Part shown: positions 36,865-46,622 of the stretch, one piece after another
Layout: every line of letters starts with the position of its first letter
How positions within the stretch are numbered: the stretch's first letter is position 1
From: Porodaedalea pini
Lineage: Eukaryota > Basidiomycota > Agaricomycetes > Hymenochaetales > Hymenochaetaceae
Direction of reading: 5' to 3'
Length of the DNA: 64,000 bases
Assembly (NCBI GenBank): GCA_002794775.1
Contig: NBAY01000019.1
Coordinates: forward strand, 1-64,000
Program-made: the position numbers and the translations under genes
The notes under the pieces: generated by a model
Told to the model about the DNA's origin: nothing
Database searches by the model: none
What the model saw: only the letters and a program-made list of their open reading frames with translations

Positions 36865-37751
36865 TAAACTAGATCCAGATCCCATCGCTCTGAGGTAATT
36901 TACCAAGTCCGGCGTGATTCTCAACGCTCATGATTGATTATATAAAATTCAACCTGAAGTGTCCATGCAACGAACGTCTACGAAGAGAAATCGCTCGGCA
37001 TCTTCGACGAGGATGACGAAGAGCCGAAGGTGGAAGATTCGAAGGTCACTTTGTACGGCAGATATATCGTGTGGCATGCGCGAAGGCAGCTTGCCTTTGG
37101 TGAATACTCTTTTCTTCCCTGTCAAGCGAGCCGATCTTTTCTGAACAGTTTAATCCTAGATATGTGGTGTCTGGGCCTCGCGCTGTTCCTCCTCTGCATC
37201 ATCGAGCGCGGCAAGATTCGGAATCAAGAGAACTTTAAGTGGTTTACTGTTTTTACTATCAGTTCGTGTCGTTCTATTTCTATTTCTATATTTAAGCGGG
37301 CCAGGGACTGTATCTCACGCGCGTCTCTTCGCAGTCTTCGAGATCATCTCCGCGTACTCCGGAGTAGGGATGAGTCTGGGTGTGCCCTATGTAAGTTAAA
37401 CACCTCATAAATCACAAATCATAGATTCCTAATTCCTAAACCCACCTCACCTCCGACCTTCCCTCCGCCTCTGCCTCATCCGTTGACGACCCGCAGGCGA
37501 ACTTCTCTTTCTCCGGCACGCTGACGCCGCTCTCGAAGCTCATCATGATCGCCGTGATGCTCCGTGGGCGACACCGCGGGCTACCCGTTGCGATCGATCG
37601 TGCTGTGATGCTCCCGTTTGAGTTCAAGAAGGCTGGGCGGGGTGCTGCCGCTGAGGCTGGTGAGGAGGGCGAAGGCGATGGGATTTCCGTTATTAATGGT
37701 ATTATCGGTGAGGATGGCAATATTGGGAAGGTGTCGAGGAAAGGGGGTTGA

Positions 37752-38645
37752 AGGGTATTCCTGCGTTGGAAGAGCCTTGGACGTCCACCTACTGGGCTCT
37801 TGACGAGATATGACAATACTGGTGCCGTTGACGGCGACTTCCGGTCTATTCCACTATTTTCTTTTTTCTTTTTATCTTATAGAGGAGACATATGGAGCAT
37901 TGACTGGACCGGATACTAGAGCAGTAATAGAACGGATGCTTCTGATAATGGGTTTACTATAGACAATACTCTTAATCTTATTCGCAGTGATAGACAACAT
38001 CGAGGAGAGCGGCGACTACTTGTCCTGTGTGCTTTGATAGTATAATTGGACCGAGTGTGAAGAGGGATGTATGATATAGCCTCTCGGAGAGTCACTCTCC
38101 TTTCCAGATGCCGATGCTCTTTTGTGTACGGTCTCAAGTTATGCTAAGCATTATCAGCAACGACAGTTTTACGCTTGCCGTGTGAGTACATATAATTCAT
38201 GGACCGCCAGGACTGGACCTTTCTCACCCATCGCGCGTCGGGCGCAGAACCATGAGCTTCGAAGGAAGAAAATAATCCGAGTCTGGGCATTCTGGAGGAG
38301 AGAGGTTTGCATAACGACTAGTGACATTGATGAACACAAGAGGGAGAAAAGTTTGAAAAGCAAGTATGTAAGCTACGTTTCTTTACCGTGACACAGTAAC
38401 TGCTGAAAATGATATACAATAGATCATTCTCCAACAGGTACTGGCAGCTCGGACAACTTTCATGCAGTGTGTTTGGCTTCAGATTTGAGCTCAGGGAAGG
38501 GTTTTGCTTGTCTGAATATTCTTCTCAAAGCAGGAACTCTAGCTTATCACTTTACTCTCCAAGCTCATAAATATTTGGCAGCAATAATTATGAGTAATTT
38601 ATTTCAAAGGAATTGGTGAAGGATTGAGTGAAGCGGCCCAAAAAT
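37752..38645. other. Intergenic
   Basis: No supported gene; several short frames without family resemblance. It ends at the 1,275-bp palindrome. Confidence 0.4.
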
Positions 38646-39920
38646 CACTTCAGGTACCCCTTTTACCCAGACCTCTTAGGTGTAACTTGGCCCAATTGAG
38701 TTACACCTAAAGGTGCCTGTCCTGATATGTATATATATAGTCTGGGATGTCCCAGGACAGGGGATATTCCTGTAAGTTAATGCCTATTAGCGCAGTTACC
38801 ATAGGGCTGTCCCTCTGTTGTCACTGGGTGCCAGGGGGACTTTTCACTAGGATTTCCCCAGGTAATTTCAACCTAGTTTTATATTAAAAATTTGATATTT
38901 TAGGGCTTAAATTAGCAATTCCATGTTAGTTTTGAACAGTTGTGATGCATTTAATGCTTGGCCTTGTGCATGGCCACTTTATACATACTAAACAGTTGCT
39001 ACTCTGTGAATATTATCATAGATTCAGCTTCACTGGATATTTGTATGACAACAGATATGATAGGGCTACACATCTCTAGCTTTGAATATAAGGAAAGTCC
39101 TCTTTTAATCTCTATATAGCATGACCACAAGTAGAACTTTGAGAAATGATGACCTCAGTGATAACAACAGAGTATTAAGCCTCTGTAATTTATAGAATAC
39201 ACCCATGTTCTTGATTATTATGATTTAGAATACCTAGGAATGACTTTAACTGATAAGTATATGTATCTCATATCTATGGGGATAGCTCATAGATATGAGA
39301 TACATATACTTATCAGTTAAAGTCATTCCTAGGTATTCTAAATCATAATAATCAAGAACATGGGTGTATTCTATAAATTACAGAGGCTTAATACTCTGTT
39401 GTTATCACTGAGGTCATCATTTCTCAAAGTTCTACTTGTGGTCATGCTATATAGAGATTAAAAGAGGACTTTCCTTATATTCAAAGCTAGAGATGTGTAG
39501 CCCTATCATATCTGTTGTCATACAAATATCCAGTGAAGCTGAATCTATGATAATATTCACAGAGTAGCAACTGTTTAGTATGTATAAAGTGGCCATGCAC
39601 AAGGCCAAGCATTAAATGCATCACAACTGTTCAAAACTAACATGGAATTGCTAATTTAAGCCCTAAAATATCAAATTTTTAATATAAAACTAGGTTGAAA
39701 TTACCTGGGGAAATCCTAGTGAAAAGTCCCCCTGGCACCCAGTGACAACAGAGGGACAGCCCTATGGTAACTGCGCTAATAGGCATTAACTTACAGGAAT
39801 ATCCCCTGTCCTGGGACATCCCAGACTATATATATACATATCAGGACAGGCACCTTTAGGTGTAACTCAATTGGGCCAAGTTACACCTAAGAGGTCTGGG
39901 TAAAAGGGGTACCTGAAGTG
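38646..39920. mobile_element. Perfect palindromic element with CACTTCAGG termini, 1,275 bp
   Basis: Arms 38646-39278 and 39288-39920 (633 bp each) are reverse complements without a mismatch that I could find, around a 9-bp spacer. The termini CACTTCAGGTACCCC and CAGACC just inside closely resemble those of the 19-kb element at 44609 (CACTTCAGGCTACCCC, CAGACC), suggesting one family. The flanks (CAAAAAT left, GAAAATA right) are AT-rich but not an exact duplication. There is no coding sequence. It lies in the intergenic space upstream of the intact TRK gene. Confidence 0.85.
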
Positions 39921-40171
39921 GAAAATATCCGAATATAAATCCAGCCGAAGCAGTTATCATCTCCATAAGCGAAACAAATTCCGTGCAAATTTTTGTGATG
40001 GCATGAAAATGCGCGATCACGTGCTATGCCAACGCCTCTGACTACATGGAGATATGGAGTGGCGTCTTCAAGTTCTCAACATAAAGCCCTCACGATCCCT
40101 GTCAATGCTCATGCACTCGCGCCCCCGAAGTACGCCCACGTCTTACACTGGCAGAGCCAGCGGCCGCTTCG
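39921..40171 (+). promoter_or_regulatory. Promoter region of the intact TRK gene
   Basis: Short region between the palindrome and the start codon. Contains AACATAAAGCCCTCACGA about 90 bp before the ATG, conserved with the duplicated copy, as a probable core-promoter element. Confidence 0.4.
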
Positions 40172-43100
40172 ATGGCCAAGCTCAAACTCTGGTGGTCCAA
40201 GATCAAGGATAACCTCAACTTCTTCCGTATCCACGTCCTCTTCGTGTGCGTAGAGCTCTTGCAGATGTCATCCGTCACCTCGAACAACCCTGATATGTGT
40301 TTCATTTCACAGTACTTTCACGCCCCTCGTTTTCTCTGCGATATTCTACGCGGCCAATGGCGAGAACCACATTAAGTACATTGACGCGCTGTTCAGCTGC
40401 TTTAGCGCCATTACCATGTGCGGGCTCCTCACCATCGAATTGAGCGCGGTCACGGGCTTTCAGCAGGCTATTCTCTTTGTGCAGGCTGCTATAGGCAATC
40501 CGGTATGTGCTCTCGTGTCTTTCAACCATGCGCCAAGCACCAGATCTATCTGACCAACTGTTTGGCCGACCGTCTTGCATCCAAATGAACATTGAAGGTG
40601 GTCGTATCATGGGTGATGGTCTACATCAGAAGGTGCGTTCTATTTTCAGCGCTCTGTCCTCCCCCTACTCGTAGCCCACGCTGATAAAACACGATGTGTG
40701 TCAGACGGTATTTTAATAAAAGACTGAAGTACATTGTCGAGGCGGAGATTGCGAAGCGCAAGGCGCTCGCGGAACAAGGAGCCCTCGAAGAAGGAGAAGG
40801 AGATGAGGGAGGAGGAAGGTTGTTGAGGCGATTGACACGTGCGTTTGCGATTCACCCAACGGCACAGGGTGGCGACAAGAGCGAAAATGCGAACGGGGAA
40901 GGAGGAGTTGAGAAGAGGACGAGGCGGCCCGCTCTCAGCGCGCGAAAGGCACAGGGCGATGTCCACCCCGAGACGCCGAGACGCATCGACCCGAGATTTT
41001 GGGTGACGGAGAGCTCAGACGCAGCGCCCGAGTGGCCCTCGCAGGCGAGTACTCTACGAAACGACAGCAACAACAGCCCTACGGGTAGGCTCGCGCAGAC
41101 TCGTACGGTGGGCTTCCAGATGCCCAAGCAGGAGCGTGTGATTAAAGGGCGCGTAACCGCGTCCCTCGCCGGCGCCGACGGCTACTTCGGACTGCGAGTC
41201 GAGAGCCCCGGTGTATCGAGTAGCTACCAACCTTCTACGGGTATCATCCACGACGACCGGAGTGCGTTTCTTTCCTTCCTTCCCTCTTCCCTTCTCTACC
41301 TTCCCTTCCCTTCTTTATTCCGAGAGATATCCTCTAATGGTTTATTTTTAACAGCATACATACCTCCAGGCGGTGCCCCCCTTCGCCGACGCACCACCGT
41401 CTGGATGCAGCACACACAGCGAAACTATGATGACGGCTCCACCACTCAAGAACAGGCGACGGTGACGGCGAAGAACAGGGGATACGGCGGCTTCCCGTAC
41501 CCCACGACTCTGCTTTACCGCCTCCTCCGCAAGGTCTTCCCGAGCGTGCGTCGCAGCTTCGAGCGCATAGCGACGCTTCTTCCATGGCGCACGCGCACAC
41601 GGACGATGATGTCGAATGCACATGATGCGTGGTCCGAGAGTGAGAGAAAGGAGCAAGAGGGTCGGATAATCCCCGTGAAGTATTTCTCCGACTCGTTCAT
41701 TGCGCTAATCGGACGGAACTCCAAGTTCTACTCGCTTACGGAGGAGAGTCTGGAGGAGCTGGGAGGCGTGGAGTATAGGGCGCTGAATGCGCTCCTTTGG
41801 ATACTCGCGTGCGTGAGTAAATCACTCTCCTCTTCGCAATTCCGTACTCGTACTCAGACATATCCTGACCTAACAAAATAAGTACCACTTCCTAGTTCAA
41901 CTCCTCTCCTTCACGATCATCGCACCCTACATGTCCATCCCGCGCTGGGCCCCCGATTTCGCGCCGCCGAACCTGCACCGGCACGTGCCCCCGGTGTGGT
42001 ACTCGGCGTTCCAGGTCGTGTCGGCCTACACGACGACGGGCATGTCGCTGGTGGACCAGTCGATGGTCCCATTCCAGGAGGCGTACCCCTTGATTTTCGT
42101 GTGCTTGTTTTTGATTTTGGCGGGGAATTTGGCGTTTGTGAGTGTGCCTTTTTTTCTGTTGGAGGTTGAAACTGATTGAAGGGTGAATATATATAGCCTA
42201 TCTTGTGAGTTCTTTCTACATAGTAATGTACAATCATTGAGGGAGCTGAGCACGTTTTTTGGGATTATTCAGCCTTCGATTCTTCATGTGAGTTCTCCAT
42301 TTAAAAAAAAATCAGTATAAACCACTGAACTAGACTGTTTCAGTTGGTCTATCATGAAGCTCATGCGGAACACGCGCCTCAACGAAACATTGCACTTCCT
42401 ACTCGACCACCCGCGCCGATGCTACATCTATCTCTTCCCATCACAGCAAACGTGGCTCCTCCTGGGTATTGTTCTCTTGCTCAAGTACGTGGCATTACTC
42501 CTTTCTTTCTGTCGTCCACGCCTCTCCTACTTCCAAGATCGCAACATATTCAACACACTTACACCTGTATCATTTAAACTTGAAGCTGCATAGACTGGCT
42601 CTTCTTCCTGATCCTGAATATCGGCGAGTCGACATTCGAGGCCATCCCGCTTGGTGTGCGCTTCGCGATTGGGGTGCTGCAGGCGACATCCGTGAGGGCG
42701 GCGGGGTTCGCGACTACATCGCTGTCGAGCCTCGCGCCTGCTCTGCAGTAAGTGAACCTCTCAGCACCGGATTACGAAGATTGAGGGACTGACTGGATGT
42801 TTGTACCGTTTAGGGTGTTGTATGTGATCGTGATGTATCTTGGTGTTTGTGAGTCGATTTTGCTCCTCTATCCTATCCAAGTTTCTTAAACATCTATTCA
42901 GATCCCATCGCTCTGAGGTAATTAACCAAGTCCGGCGCGATTTTCGATACTCATGATTGATTATATAAAATTCAACCTGAAGTGTCCATGCAACGAACGT
43001 CTACGAAGAGAAATCGCTCGGCGTCTTCGACGAAGATGAAGAGGACAAGAGCGATGAAGAGCCGAAGGTGGAAGGATCCGAGGTCGCTTCGTACGGCAGA

Positions 43101-43790
43101 TATATCGTGTGGCATGCGCGAAGGCAGCTGGCTTTTGGTGAGTGCCCTTCCCAATCACTATCAAGCGAACCAACTTTTTCTGATCAGCTAGGTACTAGAT
43201 ATGTGGTGGCTAGGCCTGGCGCTGTTCTTCGTCTGCATCATTGAGCGGAGCAAGATTCAGAATCAAGAGAACTTTGAGTGGTTTACTGTTTTTACTATCA
43301 GTTCGTGTCGTTCTATTTCTATCCTATTTTTTATACGGGCCAGACGCTCTAACTCACATGCTCCACCTCATAGTCTTCGAGATCATTTCTGCTTACTCTG
43401 TTGTAGGGATTAGTCTGGGAGTACCCTACGTAAGTAAAACTTTTCTAAATGCTAAACTCCTAAAACGTCTCACCTCCGACCTTCCCCCCCCCCCCCCCCC
43501 TCCCCCACCCTCCCACCTTATCCGTTAACGATCCGCAGGCAAACTTCTCTTTCTCCGGCGCTCTGACGCCTCTCTCGAAGCTCATCATGATCGCCGTTAT
43601 GCTCCGCGGCCGACACCGCGGGCTGCCCGTCGCCATCGACCGCGCGGTAATGCTCCCGTTTGAGTTCAAGAAGGCTGGGTGGGGCGCTGGGGAGGACGAA
43701 CAGGGTGGCGAAGGCGATGGGATTTCCGTTATTAATGGTATTATTGGTGAGGATGGCAATGTTGGTAAGATGTCGAGGAAAGAGGGTTGA
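40172..43790 (+). CDS. TRK/HKT-type potassium transporter, intact copy
   Basis: Plasma-membrane K+ uptake protein of the fungal TRK family. It begins MAKLKLWWSKIKDNLNFFRI. The four pore-loop glycines are visible in ITMCGLLTIELSA, YTTTGMSLVDQ, VRAAGFATTSLSSL and SVVGISLGVPYANFSFSG. Between the first and second pore units lies the long hydrophilic loop typical of fungal TRKs (RRYFNKRLKYIVEAEIAKRK to KYFSDSFIALIGRNSKFYS). The C-terminus includes MLRGRHRGLPVAIDRAVMLP and ends at 43790. Two very small exons are required: 42197-42204 (8 nt) and 42273-42287 (15 nt). With flanking exons they read NLAF-PIFLRFFI-WSIMKL. All introns examined are GT-AG and no stop falls in an exon. A duplicated, dead copy lies immediately upstream. 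Confidence 0.88.
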
Positions 43791-44608
43791 TAGGTACTCC
43801 CGTGTCAGAGGGGCTTGGACGACCACGGTGGTGGATTCCTGATGCGATGTGGCGATACTGGTGCCGGTGGCAGCGATTTTTCTGGTTTATACCGCCACTT
43901 TTCCTTCTCATCCTACATAGGAGATATATGGAGCCTAGTTTTTATTCATTCTTACACTCAGCCATTATCAATATTAATAGGTTCTTTAATCTGCCTTCAA
44001 GTTTGGAAGTCATTATTTATAAAATGAAGGGACTTTTCATGGCCGATTTGAGCAAATGGGAGAGTTACTAAGGGCCAGGAGTCACAATGTGAACGGGGAG
44101 TTGAAGTCGTTGGCACGTTCACGGTGAACAAAAGTGAGGCTTAGCCATGCATTCCCGTCGAATACATACGGAGCAGCAAAGCAACGGCCTGTGAGCCGCG
44201 AAAGTCGAGATTGTTCTGCAGAGCCTCCTCGCAGTGGCCTACAGAAACCGAGATGCATTGCCTCTTGCGATCGAAACTCATCAGATGGAACCAATGAGAC
44301 CATGAGAGCTAGAAGTGCAGTTTGACATCATCGTCGCCGAGTGCGACCTCAGAAATGAGATTTCTCCATATGCAGATGAAAGGGCACTTGTCCTTTCACC
44401 GTCTCTTGATTTCATTTCACGTCGTCCAGCGGGAGACGGTGATGAGGGTGGTGTCATAGTTGCTATAAGGACGCTCTCCAGCTGAAGCTCGTAGTTGTCG
44501 AGACAAAGCGTTACTAAACAGAAAGGGATTATTTTCCTGGTGTCTCGCAGCTCATACAGTTTTTCAACTGAGGAGGACGGGCTTTTGAGAACTCGACTTA
44601 GCACAAGA
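43791..44608. other. Intergenic / left flank of the giant palindrome
   Basis: A minus-strand frame 44281-44608 (PSSSVEKLYELRDTRKIIPF) stays open across the insertion point of the 19-kb element if the target duplication is removed, joining about 30 more codons from the right flank. No family recognised, so a disrupted gene is possible but unproven. Confidence 0.3.
44602..44608. repeat. Target-site duplication, left copy (CACAAGA)
   Basis: CACAAGA directly before the left terminus CACTTCAGG. The same seven bases follow the right terminus at 63684-63690. An 8-bp duplication (GCACAAGA) is possible if the last G of the right terminus belongs to the target. Confidence 0.85.
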
Positions 44609-44689
44609 CACTTCAGGCTACCCCTCTGAGCAGACCAAGTAGGTCTATTCGTACACACAACTAATTGACCATTTAGGTATTGAGCCTGG

Positions 44690-44900
44690 GCGTGCCCAAT
44701 CCGCTGGGCACTCCCAGTGGGTGCGGGTTGGGTGTGCCCAATTTTTTTTACTGTGGGAAAGTTGGGTGCACCCAGATCATTTGGGCACTCCCAACTGGGC
44801 CTGCCCAGTTTTTGGGCACCCCCAGTGGGAGTGCCCTGGGAGTGCCCAGATATGTCACTGTCACTGACTGTCTGGGGGACTTTTGGGTACACCCAATTTG
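44690..44900. repeat. Subterminal GGGCACTCCCA-type motifs, left arm
   Basis: Clustered direct and inverted copies of GTGCCCA / TGGGCAC with intervening TTGGGTG, 80-290 bp from the left terminus. The right arm has the mirror image at 63392-63602. Such clusters are typical transposase-binding regions of DNA transposons; that role is an inference. Confidence 0.6.
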
Positions 44901-45779
44901 TTTTTGCCATAAAATCTAGGGGCTTTATAAATGTTGTATTTTATTTTTTTTGATCCTACAATTTAGTGATCTTGCTATTGACCATTGGCATGAATTGAAT
45001 TTTGGTCAAGATTAGTCTGCATCAGACAGGAAAGAATGCTGAGCATGCTAGACACACAGGACAAAAAGATATTTGTTGCTATTAGAAAGACTAAGATAAT
45101 AAAAATAATAGAGATAGTATTGAACAGTTCTATATACTGTAAGACAAATGGAGAAATAGGGAAATTGTACAGCAGTATGAGAGAAATGAAAATAAATATG
45201 AGTCAGCTAAAAGTGTAATGACTACTTAAGAAATCATTAATGATATTCTAACATTAAACATTGGGAATCAAGCTCCAGCATTCTAACTATATTAGAGAGA
45301 TTATATGTCATAGGCTCTATGAGAAGTTCTAACTAGAGTGACATAGCTGCACTGGACACTTAAGTAGAGCAATTGAAAACTGAACAAGTGCAAAGGTCTG
45401 ATACATTAGGATTAGTTTGAATGCCCAAGTAGAATAGAGAGTATAAACTAAGAGGGAAACTGAGATAGAAATGTAGAAAGAGTGTAAGCCCACTAGAGCA
45501 TTCTTATCATTTCTAACATGTTGCTGACCTTCTGAACATCATAACATAACTTTGAGATACTAAGCATCTAACACTCTGAGATACACAAAGTATCAATACA
45601 GTGTAAAATCCTAGGATGAAGAGAACAAGAAAGGGAAGAGATTTGAAGTTAAAATGAAAGAGAGACTTGAAAGCAGTCAGACTTGAGCTGTGCTCAAATA
45701 TCAGGCCTGGACTACTAAGCTTAAAAGATTAGATATGACTAGTTGACTGTATCTAAATCTTTTACAGGTACCTAGTTGA
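44901..45779. other. AT-rich, non-coding part of the left arm
   Basis: No frame longer than about 60 codons and no recognised protein. Mirrored at 62513-63391 in the right arm. Confidence 0.5.
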
Positions 45780-46196
45780 GTATACTCAGTATACCCAACT
45801 ATTTGGGAGTGCCCAATTATCTGGGGGTGCCCAATTGGGCACACCCAACTATCTGGAGGTGCCCAGTTGGGAGTGCCCAATTATCTGGGGGGGCCCAGTT
45901 GGGAGTGCCCAACTATCTGGGGGTGCCCAGTTGGGAGTGCCCAACTATCTGGGGGGGCCCAGTTGGGAGTGCCCAACTATCTGGGGGGGCCCAATTGGGC
46001 ACACCCAACTATCTGGGGGGGCCCAGTTGGGAGTGCCCAACTATCTGGGGGTGCCCAGTTGGGTGCGCCCAACTATCTGGGGGTGCCCAGTTGGGCGTGC
46101 CCAACTATCTAGGAGTGCCCAGTTGGGCACACCCAATTATCTGGGGGTGCCCAACTGGGTGCGCCCAACTATCTGGGGGTGCCCAATTGGGCGTGC
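45780..46196. repeat. ~32-bp tandem repeat array, left arm, outer part
   Basis: Units such as TGCCCAGTTGGGAGTG followed by CCCAACTATCTGGGGG repeat head to tail, each containing short inverted repeats (GCCCA/TGGGC). The array is interrupted by the Gypsy element, inserted after CGTGC at 46192-46196, and continues at 52444. Reading frames through it (GVPNYLGVPSWECPTIWG) are artefacts of the repeat period. Confidence 0.9.
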
Positions 46197-46610
46197 TGTT
46201 AGGCGGGAGTCCGGGAGATGACTTGGACTGGGCAGGCCTCGGCTGACTGTCGTCTGGGACGTGCTATACTCGAGCGGGGACTCGGGACACGTTATACTCA
46301 GGCTAGGTCGTCGCGGAGGTAAGAGGATTAATGCAAGTCTAAACTAATACAAGGGGGACGAGTCTCACCTAGGTCGTCGCGGAGGTAAGAGGAAAAGCAG
46401 AACAAGGAGTTCATGCGATTCCTGAGACCTTATATAGCGACGACCGTGAGACTATATTACCTAACATTACATAACGAGTGGGAATGGAACGAATGAAGGT
46501 AGTGTGGGAATGATTGTGTAAGATGGGTAAATATAATGAAAAGGACGAATATAATAAAGGAAATGGTAAAAGGGAAAATAAAGGAAAAGGTGAAAGTTCA
46601 GGTTCTAACA
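46197..46610 (-). repeat. 3' LTR of the Gypsy element
   Basis: 414 bp, starts TGTTAGGCGGGAG and ends GGTTCTAACA on the plus strand. Contains two direct copies of CTAGGTCGTCGCGGAGGTAA. It differs from the 5' LTR only by T instead of C within the first 30 bp (GATGACTTGG against GATGACTCGG). Confidence 0.97.
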
Positions 46611-46622
46611 TTACCCCCCCTT
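46611..46622 (-). other. Polypurine tract
   Basis: Minus strand reads TTGAAGGGGGGGTAA directly against the 3' LTR. It doubles as the end of the pol frame (Lys-Gly-Gly-stop), so the plus-strand primer site and the last codons overlap. Confidence 0.8.

Larger units (their letters stand above)
32579..37751 (+). pseudogene. TRK-type potassium transporter, degenerate copy
   Basis: Duplicate of the gene at 40172-43790, alignable from the first exon (MATRMADLWPKPKLWWSKI) to the C-terminus (IIGEDGNIGKVSRKGG). Lesions against the intact copy: the splice acceptor before VVVSWVMVYIRR is missing (the next AG upstream would add 11 residues); one base is lost just after CAGACGG near 33088, shifting the frame; the frame changes again near 33310-33400; and a Trp codon in PPVWYSAFQ is TGA at 34451-34453. 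Two inverted-repeat elements sit in introns (35038-35718 and 36016-36864), making the copy 5.2 kb against 3.6 kb. Pore segments such as FTTAGMSLVD and SVRAAGFATTSLSSL remain readable, so inactivation is recent. Confidence 0.85.

Noticed and set aside
38639..39928. Exact target-site duplication around the 1,275-bp palindrome
   Set aside because: The flanks CAAAAAT and GAAAATA are similar but not identical, so no duplication is claimed.
45780..46196. CRISPR-like regular repeat array
   Set aside because: Units are head to tail without unique spacers, the genome is fungal, and the array is part of a transposon.
45776..46246. 156-codon frame of repeating GVPNYLGVPSWECPTIWG
   Set aside because: Three overlapping frames all stay open because the repeat lacks stops; the array continues after the retrotransposon and is non-coding in character.
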